From Lysobacter silvisoli (GTDB taxonomy: Bacteria > Pseudomonadota > Gammaproteobacteria > Xanthomonadales > Xanthomonadaceae), in assembly GCF_003382365.1 (NCBI RefSeq), contig NZ_QTSU01000001.1, forward strand, positions 2,232,001-2,296,000: 64,000 nucleotides of DNA. The letters are read 5' to 3'. The notes under the pieces were generated by a model. That model had not been told where the DNA came from. It made no database searches and was given only the letters and a program-made list of their open reading frames with translations. Position 1 is the first letter of the stretch, and each line of letters begins with the position of its first letter. The position numbers were made by a program, and so were the translations under genes. This document shows, piece by piece, positions 32,942-40,942 of this stretch.

Positions 32942-33211
32942 ATGATCGAACGCGAACTGACCGTCTCCAACCGACTGGGCCTGCACGCCCGCGCCACCGC
33001 CAAGCTGGTGCAGGTGCTGTCGGCCTTCCGCAGCACCGTCACCCTCACGGCCAAGGGCCGCGAGGTCAACGCCAAGAGCATCATGGGGGTGATGCTGCTG
33101 GCCGCCGGCCAGGGCACCACGGTCAAGCTGCGGGTGGAAGGCGAGGACGAAGCCCAAGCCGCCGACGCCGCGATCGCGCTGTTCGATCGCCGTTTCGACG
33201 AAGACAGCTGA
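32942..33211 (+). CDS. ptsH: Phosphocarrier protein HPr
   Basis: 89 residues. His15 lies in NRLGLHARAT, the site used by enzyme I; Ser46 in NAKSIMGVM is the site used by HPr kinase. RBS TGAGGAA is at 32926-32932. It forms a compact operon with EIIA and ptsI (13 bp gap). The presence of Ser46 together with hprK indicates both phosphorylation modes. Confidence 0.95.
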   Translation: MIERELTVSNRLGLHARATAKLVQVLSAFRSTVTLTAKGREVNAKSIMGVMLLAAGQGTTVKLRVEGEDEAQAADAAIALFDRRFDEDS

Positions 33212-33224
33212 GCGAGGGCGACGG

Positions 33225-34949
33225 ATGAGGCAGACGTTCTTCGGACACGGCGCATCGCGGGGCAGCGCGCTGGGCCGCGCACGGGTGCGCCTGCCGCATG
33301 CGCTGGAAGTCGCCGAGGAACACATCGCCCCGGAGCAGGTCGAATCCGAACTGCAACGCCTGCACGCGGCCATCGACACCGTGCGCGCCGAGATGCACGC
33401 CCTGCGCGAGCGCCTGCACGGCGCGCTCGCGCACGAGGTCGGCGAGTTCCTGGACCTGCACGCGCTGCTGCTGGACGACCCGGAACTGCTGCAGGGCCTG
33501 GACAAGCTGATCCGCAGCGGCCGCTACGCCGCCGACTACGCCCTGCGCCTGCAACGCGACCGCATCGCCGCGGTGTTCGAGGCCATGGACGACGCCTATT
33601 TCCGCAGCCGCGTCGACGACATCGACCAGGTCATCGGCCGCATCCACGCCGCCCTGCACCGCCACGACGGCGACATGCAGGGCGTGGCCGGCGAGATCCT
33701 GGTCGCCGACAACGTCGCCCCGGCCGAGCTGGCCCAGTTGCAGGCGCAGGGGGTGATGGCGATCGTGACCGCCGCCGGCAGCGCGCTTTCGCACAGCGCG
33801 ATCCTGGCGCGCAGCCTGCACTTGCCGCTGGTGGTGGGCGCGGCGCAGGCGCTGCAGAAGATCAACGACGGCGACGTGCTGACCGTGGACGGCGCCAGCG
33901 GCACCATCGTGGTCGAGCCCAATGCCGACGACCTGCGCGCGCACCGCGGCCGCATGCGCGAGCACGCGCGCGAGCGCAAGCAGCTGCACCGGCTGCGGCG
34001 CGAACCCACGCGCACGCTCGATGGCATCGACATCAAGCTCTACGCCAACGCCGAATCGCGCGACGACGTGGCCGAGGCACACGCGCTGGGCACGGCCGGC
34101 GTGGGCCTGTACCGCACCGAGTTCCTGTTCCTGCAGCGCAGCGAACTGCCGACCGAAGAGGAGCAGTTCCGCGCCTACCGCGACGTGGTGCTGGGCATGA
34201 CCGGCCGCTCGGTCACCATCCGCACCCTGGACCTGGGCGCGGACAAGGCCGACCGCACCGGCCTGGCCCTGCGCGACGAACCCAACCCGGCCCTGGGCCT
34301 GCGCGGCGTGCGCCTGTCGCTGGCCCGCGACGGCCTGCTGGAAACCCAGCTGCGCGCGCTGCTGCGCGCCTCCGGCTACGGCCCGCTGCGGATCCTGGTG
34401 CCCATGGTCAGCTCGCGCGAGGAGATCAAGCGCGTGCGCGCCCTGCTCGACCGCGTCGCCGCCGACCTGCGCCGCGAAGGCCACGAGATCGCCGATCAGG
34501 TGCCCCTGGGCGCGATGATCGAAGTGCCGGCCGCGGCCATCGCCCTGCCCAGCTTCATCGGCGCGATCGACTTCCTGTCCATCGGCACCAACGACCTGGT
34601 CCAGTACCTGCTCGCCGCCGACCGCAACAACGAGGCGCTGGGCGAGCTGTACACGCCGCTGCACCCGGCGGTGCTGCGCCTGATCCGCGACGTGATCCGG
34701 CTGGCGCGCGCGCGCGGCAAGTCGGTGGCGGTGTGCGGCGAGATGGCCGGCGACCCTTCGTTCGCACCGCTGCTGCTGGCGCTGGGACTGGAGGAATTCA
34801 GCCTGCACCCGGCCACCCTGCTGGAACTACGCCGTGCGATCCGCGGCCTGGACCTGTCGACGTTGCGCGCACGCGCGCCGGCGCTGCTGCGCGCCGGCGA
34901 CCGCCAGGGCATCGAGGACTGGCTGCGCAAGGCCGGTGCCGCGAGCTGA
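33225..34949 (+). CDS. ptsI: Phosphoenolpyruvate-protein phosphotransferase (enzyme I)
   Basis: 574 residues. It transfers phosphate from PEP to HPr. The helical HPr-binding domain is at about 1-145, the swivelling domain carries the active His190 in SALSHSAILARSL, and the C-terminal TIM-barrel PEP domain includes LYRTEFLFL and IGTNDLVQYLLAADRNNE. Full length; no frameshift. Whether it also phosphorylates EIIA(Ntr) is inferred. Confidence 0.96.
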   Translation: MRQTFFGHGASRGSALGRARVRLPHALEVAEEHIAPEQVESELQRLHAAIDTVRAEMHALRERLHGALAHEVGEFLDLHALLLDDPELLQGLDKLIRSGRYAADYALRLQRDRIAAVFEAMDDAYFRSRVDDIDQVIGRIHAALHRHDGDMQGVAGEILVADNVAPAELAQLQAQGVMAIVTAAGSALSHSAILARSLHLPLVVGAAQALQKINDGDVLTVDGASGTIVVEPNADDLRAHRGRMREHARERKQLHRLRREPTRTLDGIDIKLYANAESRDDVAEAHALGTAGVGLYRTEFLFLQRSELPTEEEQFRAYRDVVLGMTGRSVTIRTLDLGADKADRTGLALRDEPNPALGLRGVRLSLARDGLLETQLRALLRASGYGPLRILVPMVSSREEIKRVRALLDRVAADLRREGHEIADQVPLGAMIEVPAAAIALPSFIGAIDFLSIGTNDLVQYLLAADRNNEALGELYTPLHPAVLRLIRDVIRLARARGKSVAVCGEMAGDPSFAPLLLALGLEEFSLHPATLLELRRAIRGLDLSTLRARAPALLRAGDRQGIEDWLRKAGAAS

Positions 34950-35088
34950 GTCCCCGCCGAGTTGCCGGCCACGCGATTGGTATCGCGACCGGCTTGCGCA
35001 CCGCAAGCAAGGCCGATGCGGCGGATTCATGGCGAACCGGGCCGTTCATGCAGATGCGATCGCGCTGGGCTTTGCCGGCCGCGCGAGC

Positions 35089-35094
35089 GATAAT
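35089..35094 (+). promoter_or_regulatory. -10-like element upstream of mgtE
   Basis: GATAAT at 35089-35094 predicts transcription starting near 35101, exactly at an ATG AAC GCC TAA minicistron (35101-35112) ahead of the mgtE start at 35159. No convincing -35. Confidence 0.4.
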
Positions 35095-35158
35095 GCCCGC
35101 ATGAACGCCTAACCCAGTCGCCGCCCTCGTGGCCGCGACGCGCCAACGGAAGTACCGC

Positions 35159-36520
35159 ATGGCCGAAGCCGTCCGCCACGACAAGACCGCACGCCAGCTG
35201 CGACTGCTATCCGATGCGCTGGACAGCGGCCGCCTGGGTCCGGTCCGGCGCCTGGTCAACACCCTGTCCCCGGCCGAAATCGGCAACCTGCTCGAGTCGC
35301 TGCCCCCGGGCAAGCGCGTGGTGGTGTGGGGCCTGGTCGACCCTGAAGACGACGGCGAGGTGCTGGTCCACGTCGGCGACGAGGTGCGCGAGAGCCTGCT
35401 CGCGGACATGGACACCGACGAGATCGTCGCCGCGGTCGAAGACCTGGACATCGACGACCTGGCCGATCTGGTCGAGGATCTGCCCGACACGGTCATCGAC
35501 GAAGTGCTCAAGTCGATGGACCGCGAGAACCGCGAGCGGCTGGAGCAGGTGCTGTCCTACCCCGAGGACACCGCCGGCCGCTTGATGAACCCCGACGTGG
35601 TGACGGTGCGCGCCGACACCACCATCGACGTGGTGCTGCGCTACCTGCGCCTGCGCGGCGAGCTGCCCGAGCACACCGACCACCTGTACGTGGTCAGCCG
35701 CCGCCACCAGTACCTGGGCCGGATCGCCCTGGCCGCGCTGCTCACCCACGAGCCCGGCACCGCGATCAACAAGCTCATGGACGACGAGCAGCCGGCGATC
35801 GACATGACCGAGACCGCGGCCGAGGTCGCGCGCCAGTTCTCCGACCACGACTGGATCAGCGCGCCGGTGGTGGACGACAACAACATCCTGCTCGGCCGCA
35901 TCACCATCGACGACGTGGTCGACATCATCCGCGACCAGGCCGAGCACCAGGCCCTGAGCGCGGCCGGCCTGGACGAGGACGAGGATCTGTTCAGCCCGGT
36001 TCGGCGCGCGTTCCGCCGCCGCCTGATCTGGCTCAGCGTGAACCTGTGCACGGCGTTCCTGGCCGCCAGCGTGGTCGGCCAGTTCGAGGATTCCATCGCC
36101 AAGCTGGTGGCGCTGGCGGCGCTGATGCCGATCGTGGCCGGCATGGGCGGCAACGCCGGCACCCAGGTGCTGGCGCTGATGATCCGCGGCCTGGCCCTGG
36201 GCCAGATCGGCGCCTCCAACGTGGGCGTGCTGCTGCGCAAGGAGCTGTCGGTGGCGCTGATCAACGGCCTGGTGCTGGGCATCGGCCTGGGCCTGATCGT
36301 GCTGCTGTGGTTCCGTCAGCCGGGCCTGTCGCTGGTGATCGGCACCGCGCTGACCATCAACCTGCTCACCGCCGCGGCCGGCGGCGTGCTGGTGCCCATC
36401 ACGCTCAAGCGCCTGGGCTTCGACCCGGCCCTGGCCGGCGGCGTGATCCTGACCACGCTCACCGACGTGATGGGCTTCCTGAGCTTCCTCGGCCTGGCCA
36501 CGCTGATCCTGTTGCGTTGA
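35159..36520 (+). CDS. mgtE: Magnesium transporter MgtE
   Basis: 453 residues: the cytoplasmic N domain (about 1-130), two CBS domains (about 135-255) that sense Mg, a connecting plug helix, then about five transmembrane helices from residue 285 to the end with the Mg-selective pore (ALMPIVAGMGGNAGTQVLAL). ATG 35159 has CGGAAG seven bases upstream; a GTG at 35129 is an alternative. It follows ptsI but with its own likely promoter. Confidence 0.94.
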   Translation: MAEAVRHDKTARQLRLLSDALDSGRLGPVRRLVNTLSPAEIGNLLESLPPGKRVVVWGLVDPEDDGEVLVHVGDEVRESLLADMDTDEIVAAVEDLDIDDLADLVEDLPDTVIDEVLKSMDRENRERLEQVLSYPEDTAGRLMNPDVVTVRADTTIDVVLRYLRLRGELPEHTDHLYVVSRRHQYLGRIALAALLTHEPGTAINKLMDDEQPAIDMTETAAEVARQFSDHDWISAPVVDDNNILLGRITIDDVVDIIRDQAEHQALSAAGLDEDEDLFSPVRRAFRRRLIWLSVNLCTAFLAASVVGQFEDSIAKLVALAALMPIVAGMGGNAGTQVLALMIRGLALGQIGASNVGVLLRKELSVALINGLVLGIGLGLIVLLWFRQPGLSLVIGTALTINLLTAAAGGVLVPITLKRLGFDPALAGGVILTTLTDVMGFLSFLGLATLILLR

Positions 36521-36687
36521 CCTGCTGGGTCGAGCGACAGCGGTCGTGCGCGCTGCGTGAACGCCGCACGGTTCCGCGACCGCCGACTTTTCCGGATGTG
36601 GCGACGACGCCATTTTGCCCAGTTACGCATGGACAGCGCCGAAATCGCGCGGAATGATGCGGAAACGACGATGCCTAGGATGGCGCC

Positions 36688-37491
36688 ATGCTCCGCCCCC
36701 TTACCGCCCGCCTGTTGGCGATCTTCCTGCTGCTCGCGCTGATGGCGGTGGCCTGCACGCACACGCCCGCATCGCGCCAGCACGGCGCCTTCGTCGCCCG
36801 CAGCCTCAGCGTGGACGGGCGCGAGTATCGCTACCAGGTGTTCGTGCCCTCGCGCGCGGCCGGCGGCGCGCATCCGCCGGTGGTGCTGTTCCTGCACGGC
36901 TCGGGCGAACGCGGCGACGACAACCAGCGCCAGGTCGCGGTCGGGCTGGGGCCGTGGATCGGCCGTCACGTCGACGAATTCCCGGCCATCGCGGTATTTC
37001 CGCAGTCGCCGGCCGACCGATCCTGGACCGACAGCACCGCGCGCATGGCCCTGGCCGCGCTGGACGCGGCCATCGGCGAGTTCGGCGGCGACCCCGAGCG
37101 GGTGGCGCTGACCGGCCTGTCGCGCGGCGGCTACGGCGTGTACGAGCTGGCGATGATGCAGCCCGACCGCTTCGCCGCGCTGGTGCCGATCTGCGGCGGC
37201 ATCACCGCCCCCGAGCAGATCGCCGACCTGTACGTGCACGAGGTCGCCACCGCCGAAGTCCCGTTCGCGATCGCCGCGCAGCGGCTGCAGCGCATTCCGG
37301 TGTGGATCTTCCACGGCGCGCTGGACGAGGCGGTGCCGGTGCAGCAGTCGCGGCTGATGGCGCAGGCCCTGCGGCAGGCGGGCGGCGACGTGCGTTACAC
37401 CGAGTTCGCCGAGGCCGGGCATAACGCCTGGGACCCGGCGTATGCGACGGCGGAGCTGTGGCCTTGGTTGTGGCGACAGCGGCGGCGCTGA
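36688..37491 (+). CDS. Alpha/beta-hydrolase esterase, exported or lipoprotein
   Basis: 267 residues with an N-terminal hydrophobic segment ending at MAVAC (possible atypical lipobox, Cys23). The hydrolase domain has the oxyanion motif LFLHGSGERGDDN, nucleophile GLSRGG, a later Asp in DEAVPV and the His in AGHNAWDP. It resembles phospholipase/carboxylesterase and feruloyl-esterase-like proteins (PHB-depolymerase class). Substrate unknown. It converges with a PhnA-like gene over a repeat. Confidence 0.85.
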   Translation: MLRPLTARLLAIFLLLALMAVACTHTPASRQHGAFVARSLSVDGREYRYQVFVPSRAAGGAHPPVVLFLHGSGERGDDNQRQVAVGLGPWIGRHVDEFPAIAVFPQSPADRSWTDSTARMALAALDAAIGEFGGDPERVALTGLSRGGYGVYELAMMQPDRFAALVPICGGITAPEQIADLYVHEVATAEVPFAIAAQRLQRIPVWIFHGALDEAVPVQQSRLMAQALRQAGGDVRYTEFAEAGHNAWDPAYATAELWPWLWRQRRR

Positions 37492-37502
37492 GTTGGTGCG
37501 GG

Positions 37503-37604
37503 AAAGCAAATCGCCCTAGGCCCCCTTTTTCAAAGGGGGAACAGAGTCATCGTCTTTGCTTTTCGCCTCCCCCTTTGGAAAAGGGGGATTGAGGGGGATT
37601 TGCT
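37503..37604. repeat. Long inverted repeat (AGCAAATCCCCC family), copy 2
   Basis: Arms 37503-37541 (AAAGCAAATCGCCC at the end, inner CCCCCTTTTTCAAAGGGGGA) and 37562-37604. Occupies the gap between the convergent esterase and PhnA-like genes. Same family as 3717-3842 and 58226-58332. Confidence 0.85.
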
Positions 37605-37623
37605 CTACCCCATGAAGAAGCGA

Positions 37624-37836
37624 TCAAGCCTTCTTCACGAACTCCGTCCGCAATACCAGGCCCTTGACCTTGTCGACGTTGCACTCGATCAGCGCCTCGT
37701 CGTCGGTCAGGCGGATGTGCTTGCACAAGGTGCCGCGCTTGAGCGTCACCGAGGTGCCCTTCACCTTCAGGTCTTTAATGACCAGCACCGAATCGCCGTC
37801 GGCGAGCGCGGTGCCGTTGCTGTCTTTCACGATCAT
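37624..37836 (-). CDS. PhnA-domain (YjdM C-terminal-like) protein
   Basis: 70 residues starting MIVKDSNGTALADGDSVLVI, matching only the C-terminal part of the PhnA/YjdM family. The N-terminal zinc-ribbon found in full-length members is absent, so this is a short form. The family was named from phosphonate loci but has no proven role in that process. Conserved VIKDLKVKG and the EFVKKA end support a real gene. Convergent to the esterase gene, upstream of pyrB on the same strand. Confidence 0.8.
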   Translation of the reverse strand: MIVKDSNGTALADGDSVLVIKDLKVKGTSVTLKRGTLCKHIRLTDDEALIECNVDKVKGLVLRTEFVKKA

Positions 37837-37881
37837 CTTGCGTAGTTCCTAAACGCCGCGCGCATCGGCGCGGCCGGGGAT

Positions 37882-38820
37882 TCAGCCCTTGAGCAGGGCT
37901 TCGAGTACCGCCATGCGCGCGGCCACGCCATTGGCGACTTGGGTCAGGATCAGCGACTGCGGACCGTCGGCGACCTCGTCGGTGATCTCCACGCCGCGGT
38001 TGATCGGGCCCGGGTGCATGACCGCCGCATCGGCGGCGGCGCGGCGCAGGCGCGCGGCGGTCAGGCCGTAATCGCGGTGGTAGTCGTCCAGCGAGGCGAC
38101 CAGCCCCTCCTCCATGCGCTCGCGCTGCAGGCGCAGCATCATCACCGCGTCCACGCCGTCCAGCGCCGCGTCCAGGTCCTGCGACACCGTGCAGCCGTGC
38201 AGGGTGCCGTCGTCGGGCAGCAGCGCGGCCGGGCCGCAGACGCGGATCTCGCCGGTGCCCAGGGTGCGCAGCGCCTGCAGGTCGGAGCGGGCCACGCGCG
38301 AATGGCGCACGTCGCCGACGATCAGCACGCGCAGGCCGGAGAAGTCGATGCCCTTGGCCTGGCGCAGGGTCAGCATGTCCAGCAGGCCCTGGGTGGGGTG
38401 CGCGCTGCGGCCGTCGCCGGCGTTGATCAGCACCGTGCCCGGCCGCGCGTGTTCGGCCAACGCGGCGACCGCGCCGTCCTCGCGGTGACGCACCACGAAA
38501 CCGCGCACGCCCATCGCCTCCAGGTTCTTGAAGGTGTCCAGCGCGGTCTCGCCCTTGCTGGTCGAGGACGTGGAGGCGTCGAAATTCAGCGCCTGCGCGC
38601 CCAGGCGCTGGGTCGCGAGCTGGAAGCTCATGCGCGTGCGCGTGGACGGCTCGAAGAACAGGGTGCACACCGCCAGCCCGTCCAGCGCGCGGCGGTCGTA
38701 GTGGCCCTCGGCGAACGCCTGGGCGCGGATCAGCAGCGCTTCCAGCGCCTCGCGCGGCAGGCCGTCCAGGGTCAGCAGGTGGCGCGGCGCGGCGGCCGCG
38801 GCGGAATGCGGAGAAGTCAT
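37882..38820 (-). CDS. pyrB: Aspartate carbamoyltransferase catalytic subunit
   Basis: 312 residues. It condenses carbamoyl phosphate with aspartate in pyrimidine synthesis. The carbamoyl-phosphate site is FFEPSTRTRMSFQLA; the aspartate-binding MHPGPINRGVEI is near residue 265. No pyrI or pyrC-like partner is adjacent. It lies 22 bp after ruvX and probably shares an operon yqgE-ruvX-pyrB, the common order. Confidence 0.95.
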   Translation of the reverse strand: MTSPHSAAAAAPRHLLTLDGLPREALEALLIRAQAFAEGHYDRRALDGLAVCTLFFEPSTRTRMSFQLATQRLGAQALNFDASTSSTSKGETALDTFKNLEAMGVRGFVVRHREDGAVAALAEHARPGTVLINAGDGRSAHPTQGLLDMLTLRQAKGIDFSGLRVLIVGDVRHSRVARSDLQALRTLGTGEIRVCGPAALLPDDGTLHGCTVSQDLDAALDGVDAVMMLRLQRERMEEGLVASLDDYHRDYGLTAARLRRAAADAAVMHPGPINRGVEITDEVADGPQSLILTQVANGVAARMAVLEALLKG

Positions 38821-38842
38821 GCGGTGGGAATCGGATTGGGGG

Positions 38843-39337
38843 TCAGGCGGAAGACAAGCGGGAAAGATCGGTCGCGTCGTCGGGCGCGGCCAGGTAGCGT
38901 TCGACGATCACCGCAGCGGCCACCGCGTCCAAAGCCTCGGCGTCGCGGCGGCGCTTGCGGCCCTCGGCGCGGTCGGCGGCGAAACGCTGCGCGGCCTCGA
39001 TCGAGCTGGCGCGCTCGTCCACCAGCACCACCGGCAGCTTGTAGCGCGCCTGCAGTTCGCGCGCGAACGCATGCGCGCGCACCCGCGCGGGCTGATCGCC
39101 GCCTTCCAGGGTCATGGGGTCGCCGACGATCAGGCCGTCCGGGCGCCATTCGTTGCGCAAGCGGTCGATCGCGTTCCAGTCCGGGCCGTGGCCGTGCACG
39201 TCCACCACCGCCAGCGCGCGCGCGCCGTGGCCGAAGGCGCTGCCTACGGCCACGCCGATGCGGCGCGCGCCCACGTCGAAGCCCAGCACGGTACCGTCGC
39301 GACGGATGCCTGCCTGCGGGGCGGCGTCGGCGCTCAT
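38843..39337 (-). CDS. ruvX: Holliday junction resolvase-like protein (YqgF family)
   Basis: 164 residues with the RNase H-like core: [16 protein letters not shown] (first Asp), GLIVGDP, and [11 protein letters not shown] (conserved Asp and Glu). YqgF/RuvX is implicated in rRNA 5' processing and Holliday junction cleavage. It overlaps yqgE by four bases. Function from family. Confidence 0.9.
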   Translation of the reverse strand: MSADAAPQAGIRRDGTVLGFDVGARRIGVAVGSAFGHGARALAVVDVHGHGPDWNAIDRLRNEWRPDGLIVGDPMTLEGGDQPARVRAHAFARELQARYKLPVVLVDERASSIEAAQRFAADRAEGRKRRRDAEALDAVAAAVIVERYLAAPDDATDLSRLSSA

Positions 39338-39900
39338 GCGTGCCCGGCGTAGTCGGCCAGGTGGGCGAAGTCGACGCCGATGCGGCCCGCGGCGGCGTGC
39401 CAGCGCGCGTCCAGCGGCAGGTCGAACAGCAGCTCGGCGTCGGAGGGCGCGGTGAGCCAGTCGTTTTCGGTGAGTTCGTGCTCCAGCTGACCCGAACCCC
39501 AGCCGGCGCAGCCCAGGGCGACGATGGCGTTGTCGGGGCCTTCGCCGCGCGCCATCGCTTCCAGGATGTCGCGCGAGGTGGTCAGGAACAGCGCGTCGGC
39601 GATGGCCAGGGTCGAGTCCCACTGCATGCCGCCGTCGTGCAGCACGAAGCCGCGCTCGGGGTGCACCGGGCCGCCGGCCAGGACGATCTGCGAACGCAGG
39701 TCGTCGCCACCGCCGTCCACCCCCATCTGCCCGAACACTTCGCCCAGGGTGTACTCGGAGGCGCGGTTGACCACGATGCCCATCGCGCCGTCGCCGTCGT
39801 GCTGGCAGATCAGCGCGACGCTGCGCGAGAAGTTGGTGTCCGACAGCGCGGGCAGCGCGATCAGGAGCTGGCTGGCCAGGGGTGTGGGTGTGGCGGACAT
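39334..39900 (-). CDS. YqgE/AlgH family protein
   Basis: 188 residues of the UPF0301/DUF179 family. It begins [20 protein letters not shown] and contains [32 protein letters not shown] and the [15 protein letters not shown] block. Function remains unclear (linked to alginate regulation in Pseudomonas). It is the first gene of a probable yqgE-ruvX-pyrB operon. Confidence 0.92.
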   Translation of the reverse strand: MSATPTPLASQLLIALPALSDTNFSRSVALICQHDGDGAMGIVVNRASEYTLGEVFGQMGVDGGGDDLRSQIVLAGGPVHPERGFVLHDGGMQWDSTLAIADALFLTTSRDILEAMARGEGPDNAIVALGCAGWGSGQLEHELTENDWLTAPSDAELLFDLPLDARWHAAAGRIGVDFAHLADYAGHA

Positions 39901-40034
39901 GGGCCCATTCTAGCGTGCGCGCCGCGCTCGCGGGTCCGGCCGGGGCGTCGTAGCATGGGGGTTGGCCTCCTCCGCAGCCGACCATGCCCGCTCCCGTTTT
40001 CCGACCGGCGCCCCGCCCGCAGGCGGCCTGAACC

Positions 40035-40601
40035 ATGTCCGGTTACTGCGATATCGCCCCCGGCCATCCCCTGCACGGCCCCTACCACGACCGCGAGTAC
40101 GGTTTTCCGCAGCGCGGCGAGGCCGAACTGTTCGAGCGCCTGATCCTGGAAATCAACCAGGCCGGCCTGAGCTGGGAGACCATCCTGCGCAAGCGCGAGG
40201 GCTTCCGCCGCGCCTACGACGGCTTCGACGTGGACACCGTGGCCGCTTACGGCGAGGCCGAACGCGAACGCCTGCTCGCCGATGCCGGCATCATCCGCAA
40301 CCGGCTCAAGGTGGACGCGGCGATCCACAACGCCCAGGTGGTGCAGCGCCTGCGCGCCAGCCACGGCGGTTTCGCCCAATGGCTGGACGCGCATGTGCTG
40401 CTGGACGGCCGCGCGCGCGACAAGGCGGCCTGGATCAAGCTGTTCAAGCAGACCTTCCGCTTCACCGGCGGCGAGATCACCAACGAATTCCTGATGAGCC
40501 TGGGCTATCTGCCCGGCAGCCACCACGAAAGCTGCCCGGTGTACGCCAAGCTGGCCAAGCGGCGGCCGGCGCCGCCGTGGATGCGCGCCGCCGCCAAGTA
40601 A
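40035..40601 (+). CDS. tag: DNA-3-methyladenine glycosylase I
   Basis: 188 residues of the Tag family: YCDIAPGHPLHGPYHDREYG at the N-terminus, LEINQAGLSWETILRKREGF and GYLPGSHHESCPVY at the C-terminus. Tag removes 3-methyladenine from alkylated DNA. The zinc-binding residues of E. coli Tag have counterparts (Cys near the start, His, His and Cys in the SHHESC block), but the first pair differs in context (YCDI rather than RCPW). The gene is solitary and converges on the patatin gene. Confidence 0.88.
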   Translation: MSGYCDIAPGHPLHGPYHDREYGFPQRGEAELFERLILEINQAGLSWETILRKREGFRRAYDGFDVDTVAAYGEAERERLLADAGIIRNRLKVDAAIHNAQVVQRLRASHGGFAQWLDAHVLLDGRARDKAAWIKLFKQTFRFTGGEITNEFLMSLGYLPGSHHESCPVYAKLAKRRPAPPWMRAAAK

Positions 40602-40659
40602 GGTGCCGCGCGCTTGAGGCAAATGCGGTGGCGTCGAATATGGCCGTCGCTCGCGCGGA

Positions 40660-40912
40660 GGCGGGAACCCAGGGCTTTGTCCAGGCATGACTCTGAAGTC
40701 TCTGGATCCCCGCTTTCGCGGGGATGACAGCCGGATAGCACTTCGCATCCGCCCCACCGTCGTTCCCGCGAAGGCGGGAACCCAGGGCTTATCGAGGCAT
40801 GACTCTAAAGTTACTGCTCTGGGCCATCGGGCATAGCCCGATGGCGCTCAGCGCCGCGCGAGCCAATGGCTCGCAAGCAGCGGCGCTTCGCCCCCGCTTT
40901 CGCGGGGATGAC
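40660..40912. repeat. GCGGGAACCC repeat block with nested insertion
   Basis: Two tandem copies of a composite unit: GGCGGGAACCCAGGGCTT, then GGCATGACTCT, then GGATCCCCGCTTTCGCGGGG. Copy 1 spans 40660-40729, copy 2 about 40770-40912. In copy 2 a roughly 75-bp stretch with its own stems (GCCATCGGGCATAGCCCGAT at 40822-40842; GAGCCAATGGCTC) interrupts the unit. It fills the gap (40602-40942) between convergent tag and patatin genes. No gene is supported. Confidence 0.78.
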
Positions 40913-40942
40913 GCGCAAAAAGCCTGCCATCGCACCATAACG

